Shown here piece by piece: positions 37,130 to 47,997 of a stretch of 64,000 bases of DNA; the stretch's first letter is position 1; the number at the start of each line of letters is the position of its first letter. Origin of the DNA: Polietes domitor (Eukaryota > Arthropoda > Insecta > Diptera > Muscidae). The stretch spans positions 118,519,085 through 118,583,084 of the forward strand of contig OX377620.1 of NCBI GenBank assembly GCA_947397865.1, written 5' to 3'. Both the position numbers and the translations under genes were made by a program. The notes beneath the pieces were generated by a model. That model had not been told where the DNA came from, ran no database searches, and worked only from the letters and a program-made list of their open reading frames with translations.

Positions 37130-38640
37130 GCCAATTAATACAAATTGTGCCTTTGTTAGCCGCCAACATTACAAACTAGTATAAGATATTGGACCATTAT
37201 ATGATTTGTATTGAATTAACTGTCAAAAGATTTCGATCAACCAAAACACCAACAAATGAAAAAAGCTGTACGTATATATAAAGTCTCTACACAAAGCGTG
37301 AACAATTACGGAAAATTTAGTTGTCAATAAAAAATCGCTATTCTGGTGATTTTTTCTATTATTTTCTGCGAAACGCAAACGTAAAACAAAAATCTTTTAA
37401 GAAACAAATTTGAATCATTTAGGTAAACTTTGGCCTGCGTCGAACGTGATGGCAGTCGAGAGGAGGAAAAAATCCATTTGCATACAAAGTCAAGCCTGGC
37501 CCAAAAACACACTCTGGCACAGCCAATTGGCCCGCATACGGCGGCGGCGGCGACGGCGGCGGCTTGACTTAAAAGGAAACCCTGGAGTTTTTGTTTTTTT
37601 TTTGTCGGTTGGTTCGCCTTTTGCGCCTTTTCGTTTATTAATTCATTTGTAGCGATATTTGTAACATTTGCATTTTCATAGAAACGTTTTAGTTTTTTTC
37701 TGTTTTGAAGGAAAACGAACAAATGCAAATCTATACCTAAGACATCTACGTTCGTAGCTCCGCTATCTGAAAACAATGGTGGTGGTGTGGCTATGCGTTT
37801 TCTTCTGGTTTTCGGTTTGCTGTTGCATGCCACGGCATGTTGTAGCTAACAAAACGTTTGAATGGTGTTACTTTGATTTATTTCAACTTTTACAAAATTT
37901 TCAAAGGTTTTGTTTGGTTTTGTCGGCAGTTTTCGCAGTTTGTTTTAACAAATTATTTTTCCCTTAAGGTTTGTTCGTTTTTTTTTTGGTTTTTGGACGA
38001 GACACTCGAGTTTTCTACCCGGGGTTGACAGCCGTAAAAAACGACAATCATTTGACAAGTGCGTTCTGTGGCAAGCACCAGGCCAAAGTACACATTTTTT
38101 TGGCCATTTTTTTCAATTCAATTTACTTTGATAGTTGTAGTTGGGCGGTGAAGGTGGTGTGGGGTGGGGTGAGAGACATTTTCAAGTTTGTTTTGTTTTA
38201 AACGTCAATTGTTTCTCAAAGTATCCACACTTTTTTGGCTATTAGCATATGTTGTTGACGTTGTTGGTGTTGTTGGCGTGGTCGTAGCCGGTCTATTATT
38301 ATTGTTAAGTGTCTGCAGCTGTAATAATATTTATGTTTGTATGTCTGTTTTTCGGCACAACGCATTATGAGATAATAATCGCCAGAGCGAAAAGGAAAAA
38401 ATCGATTTTTTCTTTCAATTAATAACCACTGGAACAAACAAATTCGCTTTTGTGGCCAAAGTGATATATGACTTCACTCAACTTTTTACCATAATGGTCA
38501 TTTATTTGTAAAAACAATCGTGAATACTATTAGCTTCACAATATTAGAGACGTTGAGAGCTCGAGGCAAAAATTCAGAGAGCAAAAACATCGAAAGCTGG
38601 TCTCGTACACGTTGGGACTAAGGCAAAGGGGCCGGGTTTC
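37130..38640. other. Non-repetitive island with CGG tract
   Basis: The longest open frame (169 codons, minus, 37324-37833) contains an Ala/Val run from the (CGG)n tract at 37542-37563, with no recognised domain on either side. I do not call it a gene. Other frames on the plus strand are Val-, Leu- and Cys-rich from GTTGTT text. Confidence 0.45.
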
Positions 38641-38649
38641 ATGTTCACC

Positions 38650-40300
38650 TTTATATTCTAAAGCAGAATCTTGATTTATTCAAATATATCCTAGTCCTGA
38701 CTACACGTATAAATAATTTATTGATCTAATATTAAGTAATAAATTACACTATATTAGAAAATGTTTGTTGAAGTCCTATGTATTATATTTTCTGATGTAT
38801 TTTGTTTTTTAACTCGAAAACGATATTTAAAAATCAGTGGACATTTTTTTTATTTTTTTACTAAAATTTCAATTTTCCTTGAAGGAACCTTTAATATTTG
38901 TACTCCCATTTTGGGAAATATAAGTCCGATAACACGCACTTATATGTCCAATTAAAGATAATTATGATGGCTACTAAAAAAATATGAAGTAGGTGGCGTA
39001 TAATTGATATTATTTAGATATTAGCTGAGTGTTGGGTGGCGTATGATTAATATTAATTACTGAGTAGTTTTTGGGAAATATCTTATAAATTCTTAACGAC
39101 GACTAATTTAAATGAAGTAAAGACAAAAGGTGTAAGAAATTAATTTAAATATTTCAGAGATAAAGGAAAATATGCAAAAAATACTAAAATTTAAGTTTTC
39201 GTTATGACCCTCTTTGTAGATTCAAAAGAATTAAAAAATTATGATTTTTTAATTTTCCTAAAAATTTCTAAACTCGAAAACGATATTTAAAAATTTTGTA
39301 TGGATATTTTTTATTATTTTTATTTCTTTTACTAAAATTTAAATTTTGGTTTAATATTTGTAATCTCATTAAAAAAAAATACTAGGTGGCGTATAATTGA
39401 TATTATTGATTATGTATTAGTTGAGTGTTGGGTGGCGTATAATTAACATTAACTAATTATTGAGCAGCTTTTGTGAAATAAATAAATTGTTAACGACGAT
39501 TTATTTAAATAAAGAAAGAAAAGGAAAATTGCAATAATTACTAAAATTTCAATTTTCTTTGAATTTTTAATATTTGTACTCTCATTTCGGAAAAAATAAG
39601 TCCGATATTAAAGGTAACTGTGATGGCTACATATGTTTCTTATTTCACTTTCACATTGAAGCATTGGTTTTGGGAACAGTCTCCTAAAAATTTAAAAAAT
39701 AATAACCACAAAATAGTAATCAACTAGGTGGCGTGTAATTGATATTTTTTAAATATTAATTGAGAGTTGATTGGCGTATAATTAATATTATTAATTATAT
39801 TGAGAAGTTTTTGGAAAATCCCTTATAAATTGTGAACGACGACTAATTTAAATAAAGTAAAGGCAACAATAAATTAATTAAAATGTATCAGAAATAAAGC
39901 AAAATTTGTAAAAGTTACTAAAATTTCAATTTTCGTAGAAGGTACCTTCAATAATTGTACTCTCATTTTTGAAATATAACACATATATGTTAAATTAAAG
40001 GTAATTGTGATGGCTAAAAATGTCGCTTATATCACTTTCACATAGACATAGTGGTTTAGGAACAGTCTCCAAAAAATTTACGAAAAATATTTAATTTTTT
40101 TATAAATTTTTTTTTGTTGGCACGAAAAATAAAATTAAAAATAGAAAAAAAGGGAAAACAGATCATATAATAGATAAATAATTTGCTAATAGCTGACATC
40201 TTAGCGATGAAAACAAGGCCTAGTTGGGGGAAAATCCATGGATAAATGAAGATGTTATGGCCCTTCTTGGTATAACTAAATTTATTTAAATTAACTTTTG
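38650..40300. repeat. Composite repeat: family R copies alternating with foldback-arm pieces
   Basis: Three rounds of the same order occur. Family R module 1 pieces ('tactcccattttgggaaata', 'tgatggctac') end at about 38975, 39660 and 40060. Pieces like the foldback arm ('gttgggtggcgtatgatt', 'attaattactgagtag', 'ttaacgacgactaattta') lie at 38990-39170, 39380-39530 and 39725-39900. Motif pairs lie at 38993/39036, 39384/39431 and 39727/39771. Module 2 follows at 40190-40280. Period is about 340-400 bp, so it is a composite tandem array. Confidence 0.7.
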
Positions 40301-40690
40301 ACATTCCCTTACTTCTACAATACGGATCATAACTTCTACATGTATCTTCTTTAGGATCCCAGCTATTAAAAAATATTACAATATACTCTTTTATCTAATT
40401 TATAAAAAGAGTTTCTAATTTATAAAAAATATCCCCAGATATTTTCCCTATTAGTGATTTCGAGGCTCTATTAATTCAGAAAAAATATTGGACAAAAATG
40501 TATTATAAGAAATTACTCGTTGAAAAATACTATTTTAGGGACGTTTTCAGGAGCGTTTAGCCCAGAGACGGCTTTACCTACGGATGACATATTTAGCAAG
40601 TTACACAGTACGCCAATTTAAAAGTCATATTAGAAAAATAGAAAAAATTGGCAATTTCAGTTTTTAATTTCCTTATCTTGTCGACCATTA
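40300..40690. other. A/T-rich DNA, nothing recognised
   Basis: No gene, motif or clear repeat is recognised. Confidence 0.4.
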
Positions 40691-41030
40691 AAAGGACTAC
40701 TACAAATTTTCACAAAAAATATATATATTTGAAATGCTTATTCGTAGCCCATGTAATCGGTAAATGTGTCAGATAAAATAGGAGAATATCAGTTAAAAAT
40801 ACTTTAAATTCCATCTGTATTAGTTTAGTATTAACAATCATTTCGTCTTTAGTTTATTCATATTTTACTTTTTAAGGGGGAAATTTGAAGTGGTTATTAT
40901 TGCGAAACTAATACAGAAAATGAAATTTAAAGTATTTTTAATATATTTTCTCTCCTTAATTTGACACACATACCAGTATTGTAAGTATTTAAAATATTTG
41001 TTGGAAAAACTGTATCCTTTGAAACCATTG
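40690..41030. repeat. Imperfect inverted repeat (family P), copy 1
   Basis: Arms meet at about 40862-40885. The left arm's 'agttaaaaatactttaaatt' and 'attagtttagtattaacaat' match the complement of the right arm's 'aatttaaagtatttttaat' and 'ttgcgaaactaat'. The same sequence makes up the inverted repeat at 42045-42400 and the inner part of the MITE-like element at 16661-16999. Outer ends are too diverged to define. Confidence 0.6.
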
Positions 41031-41094
41031 TAAGGGACATCAGGATGAGGTTTCATGTCCTGAAAACGCTAATTGAATCCATTTTTCCTATGGT

Positions 41095-41360
41095 TTCAGT
41101 CGTATATTATTCGTGGGTTATCAACCGATTTTCTCGTCGGATTTAAAAAGAATAAAGAAGCAGAATATTTTGTCCAGCAATCAGATTCTTTAAAAAAATA
41201 GTCATTTTTAAACTTTGGCAATTTGTTGCAAATTATTTTGTTTGATAACCGTGCCACTTGTAAATTTATTTCAATAATATAATTAGTAGACAGTAAAATA
41301 CCGATTTGCTTTTATAAATCTATTAGTAATTTACTGAGTTATTGAAGTTTTTCGTAATAC
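41095..41360 (-). repeat. Dispersed repeat G, copy 1
   Basis: This stretch matches the complement of about 58845-59125: 'gttatcaaccgattttc', 'tttgttgcaaatta', 'ttgtttgataaccg', and 'ttactgagttattgaagttttt'. Identity is moderate. No coding is seen. Confidence 0.55.
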
Positions 41361-42044
41361 TAAGTTTTTGCAATAATACAAGTTTTGGTTATTCCATATA
41401 ACATCTCTCATAATTTTATATATTTCGGTTCCACCAAAAAATACAAAAAATTCTCTAACTAACTTGTTCAACATTTCTTTCGAAATGTCATGAAATAGAG
41501 GCGATTGAGCAAAACCAAGTGGATTTTTGACTTCACAATACCTGAAAAATGTGTTGTAGTTCTCTGCTACGATATCAACTTTTCAACTTTTGGAATTTTG
41601 ATATCTCTAAAACTACGAATACCAAAGAAAACTAATTAGTTTTTCAACGGATTCTAAATATCAATGATTTCAAATGAAGTAAATCTCGCTGTAAATTCAT
41701 CCACAATGTTTCGTCCTTGGTTAAATATAAATAAATTTGATGTGTGACCTTCTATCAAAAAAAGCTTTATTAAAGGACGAGCATAAATATTTTAGTAGAA
41801 AATTTGCGATAAACGAAACCAATAATTGAATTTATATATGTATATATTTTCTATTGCTATTTAAAGGTACCACAAATGGCATGACACTCTAAGTTTACCT
41901 CCATCCTAAGGCGGAGGGATAACGATTAAGATAAAGCCGAAATGGCCTAATATGATCTGGCGTTCAACTAAAGGATAAAATCACACAGCTGCTCAAAAGA
42001 AAGTTCACAATAAACTATATACGTTAACACCGTTCGAAAATTTT
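41360..42044. other. A/T-rich DNA, no gene seen
   Basis: Nothing recognised in either strand. Confidence 0.4.
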
Positions 42045-42400
42045 GGTCTTTTAATTTCTACAGGATATAAATTTATTTTCGTACTTTAGCGAGTATCAAA
42101 TGAAAGATAAGAGTATCTGATAAAAATACTTCTAATTTCATGCATCTTTCTGTATTAGTTTAGCATTAACAATCATTTCAAAATTTTCCCCTTAAAAAGT
42201 TGAAGTTTATTTATTTTTATTTTTTCAGAGGGAAATTTGAAATGATTGTCAATGCTAAACATTTACAGGTAGATGTATTAAATATTTTTAACAGATATTT
42301 TCTCTTTCATTTGATACCCATATCGCCTTTGTATACCTCGGAAAAGTACGAAAATAAATTATTAAAACATTTATATCTTTTGGCAATTAAATGTCCTGTG
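42045..42400. repeat. Imperfect inverted repeat (family P), copy 2
   Basis: The left arm from about 42050 ('tttattttcgtacttt', 'agtatcaaatgaaaga', 'gtttagcattaacaatcatt') is complemented by the right arm to about 42395 ('aatgattgtcaatgctaaac', 'tctttcatttgataccc', 'agtacgaaaataaatta'). The centre is near 42200-42225. It is probably a non-autonomous DNA element (MITE). The plus-strand open frame 42200-42403 runs through the right arm and is not a gene. Confidence 0.65.
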
Positions 42401-42892
42401 TAAAGGATAAATATCACCAAATGGTAAACTGTGTACACAGTTTCCCTATCTACAGCGTCTAGTTTCACGTGTACATGGTCTCGCATAGCTCTCGCAAAGC
42501 TCCAAATGACATAATTTTATTACCTAAAAGGCATTTATCTTTTTTTGGTTGTTACCTTTTAATCGAAAATTCTTTCAACTCACCTGAAAAGAGAAAAAAC
42601 ATAATAGACAATAGATTAGTAAAGATGCAACGAATTTCAAATATAAATATGATTTTAAGTAAGGAGAGAACTTAGCCTAAAACAAAGGTAAAAGACAAGA
42701 AAAATTGCCATACGATTCTGGGTATCGTTAGAAAACCCCAATTATATTTAGAAGTTATTTTATGAAGATTTTGCTACAGATGTCAACATGGATTTGAAGA
42801 TGGTTTGAAATAAACCAATGCTAATGACTTTTTACTTCTGACAAAATTGGTTGGGAAAATATCTTAGAAATGCTGTCCTTTCTCCGTCCATC
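42400..42892. other. A/T-rich DNA, no gene seen
   Basis: A 68-codon plus-strand open frame (42469-42675) has no family resemblance or context. Otherwise nothing is recognised. Confidence 0.4.
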
Positions 42893-43185
42893 TGAGAAAA
42901 TGCCAATCAAAATTTCAGAAACAAAAATTTAAATTGAGAAAAATAAAATTCATGTTCAGAAATGAAAATTTAAATTGAGAGAATTAAAATTGAAATTCAG
43001 AAATGAAAATTGAAATTGAGAATAAACCAATTAATTTGAATTGTTTATTGTTTATTTCTCAATTTCAATTTACATTTCTGAATTTCAATTTTAATTCCCT
43101 CAATTTAAATTTTCATTTCTGAACATGAATTTTATTTTTCTCAATTTAAATTTTCGTTTCTGAAATTTTAATTGGCATTTTCTCA
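42893..43185. repeat. Near-perfect long hairpin (arms about 130 bp)
   Basis: The left arm (42893-43030) and right arm (43043-43185) are reverse complements with only about four mismatches and a small indel. At the tip, CAATT and AATTG pair around 'aatttg'. The arms are themselves made of short repeated words (AATTTAAATTGAGAAAA and TTTCAGAAATGAAAA). A transcript through either strand would fold into a long double-stranded RNA. Confidence 0.85.
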
Positions 43186-43390
43186 ATTTAAATTTACATT
43201 TCTGAATTTCAATTTCAATCTTCTCAATTTCAATTTGTGTTTTCAAAAAAATTAATGTTTATAATACCAAATTTCGTTTCTCAATTTCAAATTGCATTTT
43301 CTGAATTTCAATTTACATTTTTAATTTGTATTTACTCAATTAATAATTTGTATTTTCTCAAATTCAACTGAAAATTGTATACATTGGAAA
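43186..43390. repeat. Minisatellite continuing the hairpin words
   Basis: Degenerate units such as TTTCTGAATTTCAATTT and TTCTCAATTTCAATTT repeat in one orientation. This is the same vocabulary as the right arm of the hairpin, which suggests that the hairpin arose by inverted duplication inside this minisatellite. Confidence 0.65.
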
Positions 43391-44310
43391 TAAATAAATG
43401 TTCTTTACTATCAGACATGCTGTGATATAGCTCACAAAGGGTTAATGATTGGCTTAAACGTTCCTATTCCCACCTTCATGGCTATTGAAAAACAAAAATA
43501 AAAACAGACACCATTATAATTTCCTTGAATCTCCATTAAATCGAAGTATATATATGCCAGTCTTTGTTTTCGTTCCCTATCTGTTATTGTCATCTCTATG
43601 AGCAGAGCGTCAACTTTAATCATTTCATACGTTTTGCTGGCGCATTAAAATGCGCAAGACATCCCTGCGTAGTTTAACCAACCAACCAATCCAATTTGTA
43701 CGGCGTCTTCGATATATTAATTTTAGATAAATTTCCTAAGATTAACACACACACCAACCACACCGTTGACTGAGAGTGCGTTGGCAAAGCAGCAACGGAA
43801 GATTCTTGTTTTTTTTTTCAAAACTTGTAAATGTGCCATTGAGATTGATCTAGGTCTGCGGGTCCAAGCATGTTAGCCACTTAATGATATGGTTCACAAC
43901 GAATCGAGTGAGGAATTGTTAATTTGTGACACGACATTAAAGCGGCGATAGCGAAAGAGAGTGTGCGCATGCGCATCGCCAGTACAAACGACTTCATTAA
44001 TTATTCACAGAGAGCATAATGAAATGAATGAGGTTTTACAGTGGAGCCAGGAGCCACAGCCAGGAACGAAAATCTTATTAACACTTTTAAGTGGCAGTAA
44101 TAAAATGCCATTAATCATGTAACAGATCCATTAAACAAAACTCTTAGATCGAATATGATATTGACAAGATAACAAGAGCAAGCGCGGACGCTGATAGAAA
44201 TGTAACAAATTTCTAAAAAAACTCTTCAGATCTGCAGACTTCGGCTTCATAATAATAATTACATTGCTTTGGCTATAATTGCATTCTCGGGTGGGAGGTG
44301 TTTTATTCAG
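43390..44310. other. Non-repetitive island, no gene seen
   Basis: Composition is balanced compared with the arrays. No open frame shows a domain. It could be regulatory. Confidence 0.45.
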
Positions 44311-44339
44311 AAAATTTTTTATTTAAATAATGCTAAATA

Positions 44340-44780
44340 TTTTCTGGTTTATATTGGCATTGTAAACTCGAAAACTATATTTAAAAAAATGTTTATGAAT
44401 ATTTTTTTTATTTTTTTTTTCTAAAAATCCAATTTTCACCGAAGGTACCTTAAAAATCTGCACTCTAATTCTGGAATTATAGGTCCGATCACACCCCCTA
44501 ATATGTTCAATTAAAGGTAATTATCATGGCCACAAATGTTGTCAATTTCACTTTCACATAGAGACAGTGGTTTAGTAATAGTCTCAAAAAAAAAAGCGAA
44601 AAAATGTTTTTTTTTTTTAATTTTTATCCTATAATTCCAATTTTAGCCGAAGGTACCTTTAAAATTTATGTTCTAATTTTGCAGATATAAGTCTAATAAT
44701 AACCTCATATATGTCAACTTAAAGGTAATTACGATGGTTTCAAATGTTGCAAAAAAAATTAGTTCTCCGATATTTTTTTA
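44340..44780 (+). repeat. Dispersed repeat family R, two module-1 copies
   Basis: Two adjacent copies, 44430-44600 and 44640-44760, share 'cgaaggtacctt', 'taattctggaattataggtc' or a relative, 'aaaggtaatta', 'catggccacaaatgtt' or 'gatggtttcaaatgtt'. The first continues to 'cacatagagacagtggttta'. Confidence 0.7.
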
Positions 44781-44789
44781 TTTTTTTAT

Positions 44790-45750
44790 GGGAAATTTTC
44801 AATTTTTCCAATTATGTTCACAATTTGAACGATTCATTTTCTCGATCAATCAAAATTGTAATAAAAATTAGCTTGCTACTATTTTTGTAGCTGTCCTTAG
44901 TTGGCCCAGTAAATGACTTTAAAGTTTGTTTGGCTTTTCTTCTCGAAAATGATTATAAATCTTTGTTTTTAAGTACTTTATCTTTGAACGTTTGTTAGCT
45001 AACACAATTTATGTTTTAATTTAATCTCGAAAACATTATTTTTAGAGAAAAGCACGAAAATGCTTTACTTTAATTTGGCCAACAATAGACAAGCCAACAA
45101 GCAGCAGACAGCACACAACCGTCCACATTTGCTGTGTGTGACCCACACGTTCACCCAATTTCGGCCAAAAGAGTTTTTCAATTTTTTTTTGGTTTTGTTT
45201 TGGAAACCAAATACTCCTCCTCTGTCCAGCACAATGCGGAAGCTATTACCAAAGTCTTGCGCTGTGTGTTGTCTTTTTACGCCACTTGAAAGTCTTAAAT
45301 TTTACATGTTTCTATTATCAGCCGTTCGTTCTCTATGCCAGCAACAACAGCAACAATCGCACCATGCACCAAATGCTAGCCAGCTAGCGAACGAGCTAAT
45401 AAAGTGTGTATCGTCGTTTTCGGTTATCAGCAGCTATTGTTTGGCGGCGCAAACGTTCCAAATTATCGCCGCACTTGGGTTTTCTGTTTCAAAATGTCGA
45501 CAGACAAATTGTGTGTGTGTGTGCCAGCGAAAGTCGATAGAAATTGAAAAGTATTTAGGCGATAAGAAAGAGCATTGGGGGGGGGGATTGTGGTTGGAAG
45601 GTAGACTGGTGCCCTCTGCACCAAAGCTGAGTAGTGATAATGCAACTAAGTAATTGTTTGGTCGGTTGGGTTGGAAAGGTTTTAAGGGAGTTAATTTATT
45701 GGAATGTGGAATTGGAAAAAGATTTTTTTAAAACCGATTTTTACAAATCC
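44790..45750. other. Non-repetitive island with the window's longest open frame
   Basis: A plus-strand open frame of 197 codons (45060-45653) contains a Gln run from CAACAACAGCAACAA and a Cys-Val run from GTGTGTGTG, with no domain, signal or family resemblance. The island also has a run of nine or ten G near 45578. I lean to chance, because the lower A+T content here makes stops rarer. If real, it would be lineage-specific. Confidence 0.4.
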
Positions 45751-45759
45751 GATAATAGA

Positions 45760-47378
45760 ACTAGTTTATAATACTACTGCACTACTTTATAATAGACGGG
45801 ACCAGAAAGAAGAAAACAAGGCCTCTCTGAAGAAAATCTATGGATAAATGTAGAAGTTACGATAATTATTTTAAAAGTAAGTAAGGAAAAAATCATGCGC
45901 CATTTTTTACCAAGTTTTTGCTTAGTCATACATGGAGACATTTCTAATAACAGAAGGGATCACAGCGAACAGCATATTTAAAAAAACCAAGAATAACTGT
46001 AGAAGTTATGACCCTTATTGTAAAAGTAAGTAAGGAAAAAAGTTACTTTTTACCAAGTTTTTTGTATGAAGACAATATGAAATTGTGCAAGAAGAGGCTT
46101 GCATTTTTAATAATAGATCCTAAAAAGAAAACAGGGCCTATTTGAAGGAAATCTATGAATAAATGTAGAAGATATGACGATATGATATGACAAGTTGTCA
46201 GCACTTCTAAAAAATGCGATTTTCTGAAGTTTCAGTTCAAAACATAATGTCAGAACTTCTTCGACTATTTTCGAATATTTTTTCGTATTGAAATTTATTC
46301 CACAGCTCAGCAAGCTGCATTGGACAACGTAAAAAATTATAATTTCTCAAAATAAAATTATTTTTAAATCGTGCGTGGAATGGGATCATTTTGTGTAGGC
46401 ATGAACACCTGCTGAATGGTAAGCAAGTTTTCAGCACTTTTAAAAAGCACAATTTTTTGGATATTTTAGTTGGAAAAATAATATATCAAATCTTATTTGA
46501 TGGATATATCAACACACAAATCGATTTCATTCCACAGCAATTCGAATTTGATAAAGTCAAATATTTATAATATCATCAGAATAAATTATTTTCTATAAAT
46601 TATGAGAGAATATCATTTTGGGCATGCATGAAAACCTGCTGAATGGTAAGCAAGTTGGAAGCACTTTCGAAAAAAAAAACATAATAAGTTTTAGTTGAAA
46701 TAGTAATATAAAAAGCTAATTTGACCATCTTCGAATATATTTTCCGACACACCTCGATCCCATCCAGCAGCGAAACGAATTTGATAAAGTAAAATATTTA
46801 TAATATCACCACAATTAATTACTTTCTGACCCTTATTGTCGAAGTAAGTAAGGAAAATAGTCACTTTTACAAAGTTTTTGCTTAGTCATACATGAAGACA
46901 ATATGTAATTCTACAAGAAGAGGCGTGGTTTTTTAATAATAGATGGGCTTCTAGCGAAGAAAACAAGACCAATTTGAAGAAAATCTATGAATAACTGTAG
47001 AAGTTATGACCCTTATTGTCGAAGTAAGTAAGGAAAAAAGTCACTTTTTACCAAGTTTTTTGTATGAAGACAATATGTATTTCTACAAGAAGGGCCATAC
47101 ATTTTTAATAGTAAATGGGATCCTTATGAAGAAAACAAGGCCTATTTGAAGAAAATCTATGAATAAATTTAGAAGTTTTATTTATTTTATTATTGTTGAA
47201 GTAAGTAAGGACAAAATCTTATTTTTACCAAGATCTTGCTTAGTCATACATGAAGATATTATGCATTTCTACAAGCAGGGCCATGAATTTTTATTAATAG
47301 CTGTCATCCTAGAGAAGATAGCAAGACATGTTTGCAGAAAATCTATGAACAAATGTAGTAGTTACGACCCTTATTGTA
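45760..47378 (+). repeat. Tandem array H (family R module 2 variant) with array I units inside
   Basis: Array H units of about 160-170 bp share 'gaagaaaacaaggcc', 'aaatctatggataaatgtag', 'acccttattgt(a/c)aaagtaagtaagg', and 'tttttaccaagttttt'. They occupy 45790-46180 and 46800-47378 and continue past the mariner at 47998-48060. Between them, 46190-46800 holds three array I units. Confidence 0.75.
46190..46800 (+). repeat. Array I, block 1 (splice-like units)
   Basis: Units share 'gcatgaaaacctgctgaatg' followed by GTAAGCAAGTT, then 'agcacttctaaaaaatgcg' and 'agttttagttggaaaaataa'. The GT after CTGAATG lies at 46419 and 46646. See 51500-52450 for the fuller description. Confidence 0.75.
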
Positions 47379-47997
47379 AAGAGTGATTTTTTTGAGGTTA
47401 GGATTTTCATGCATTAGTATTTGACAGATCACGTGGGATTTCAGACATGGTGTCAAAGAGAAAGATGCTCAATATGCTTTGACATTTCATCATGAATCGT
47501 CTTACAAACGAACAACGCTTGCAAATTATTGAATTTTATTATCAAATTGCGTGCTCTGTTAAGAAAGTTCATTGCGCGCTTCCATTTTATGGTCAGTTTA
47601 ATCGACCCACTGAAGCGGCTATTCGGGCTATTGTGACTAAATTTCGCACCAAATTTACATTGTTGGACATTAAACCACCAACACGCTTACGTAGAGTGCG
47701 AACTGAAGAAAATATCGCAGCTGTATCGGCCAGTGTTAATGATGACCACCAATTTTCGATTCGTCGCCGTTCGCACCAATTGGGTCTCTGTTACTCAAAA
47801 ACGTGGAAATGCCAAAATTGGACTAAGCGGATGGACCACCTAAGACGCAGCCGCGGTCAACATTTAAATGAAATTATCTTCAAAAAGTAAATGTCATGGA
47901 CCAATCTAACGTTTCAAATAAAGAACCGATGAGATTTTGCAAATTTTATGCGTTTTTTTTTTAAAAAAAGTTATCAAGCTCTTAAAAAATCACCCTT
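47379..47997 (+). mobile_element. DD41D mariner-like element, internal-deletion derivative (copy 3)
   Basis: 619 bp, TA on both sides (47377-47378 and 47998-47999). It interrupts an array H unit. The uninterrupted sister units read TTATTGT(A/C)(A/G)AAGTAAGTAAGG, and here TTATTGTA lies left and TAGCAGTAAGTAAGG lies right of the element, so the insertion duplicated only TA. Sequence is nearly identical to copies 1 and 4. Confidence 0.93.
47492..47890 (+). CDS. Truncated mariner transposase (DNA-binding domain plus tail), copy 3
   Basis: The 132-codon frame is the same as at 24635-25033 and 54217-54615, except residue 19 is I (FYYQIACS) instead of N. The in-frame deletion junction after KTWK is identical, so all three descend from one deleted element. 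The start (ATG at 47492) lies about 110 bp inside the end AAGAGTGATTTTTTTGAGG. The sequence between end and start would hold any promoter. It lacks all three catalytic acids. Confidence 0.8.
   Translation: MNRLTNEQRLQIIEFYYQIACSVKKVHCALPFYGQFNRPTEAAIRAIVTKFRTKFTLLDIKPPTRLRRVRTEENIAAVSASVNDDHQFSIRRRSHQLGLCYSKTWKCQNWTKRMDHLRRSRGQHLNEIIFKK

Noticed and set aside
37324..37833. 169-codon minus-strand open frame with Ala run
   Set aside because: The Ala/Val run is a translated CGG microsatellite and the rest has no family resemblance.
45060..45653. 197-codon plus-strand open frame, longest in the window
   Set aside because: It is built over CAA/CAG and GTGTGT tracts in a locally less A/T-rich stretch, with no domain, signal peptide or splice context. 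Chance is the simplest account.
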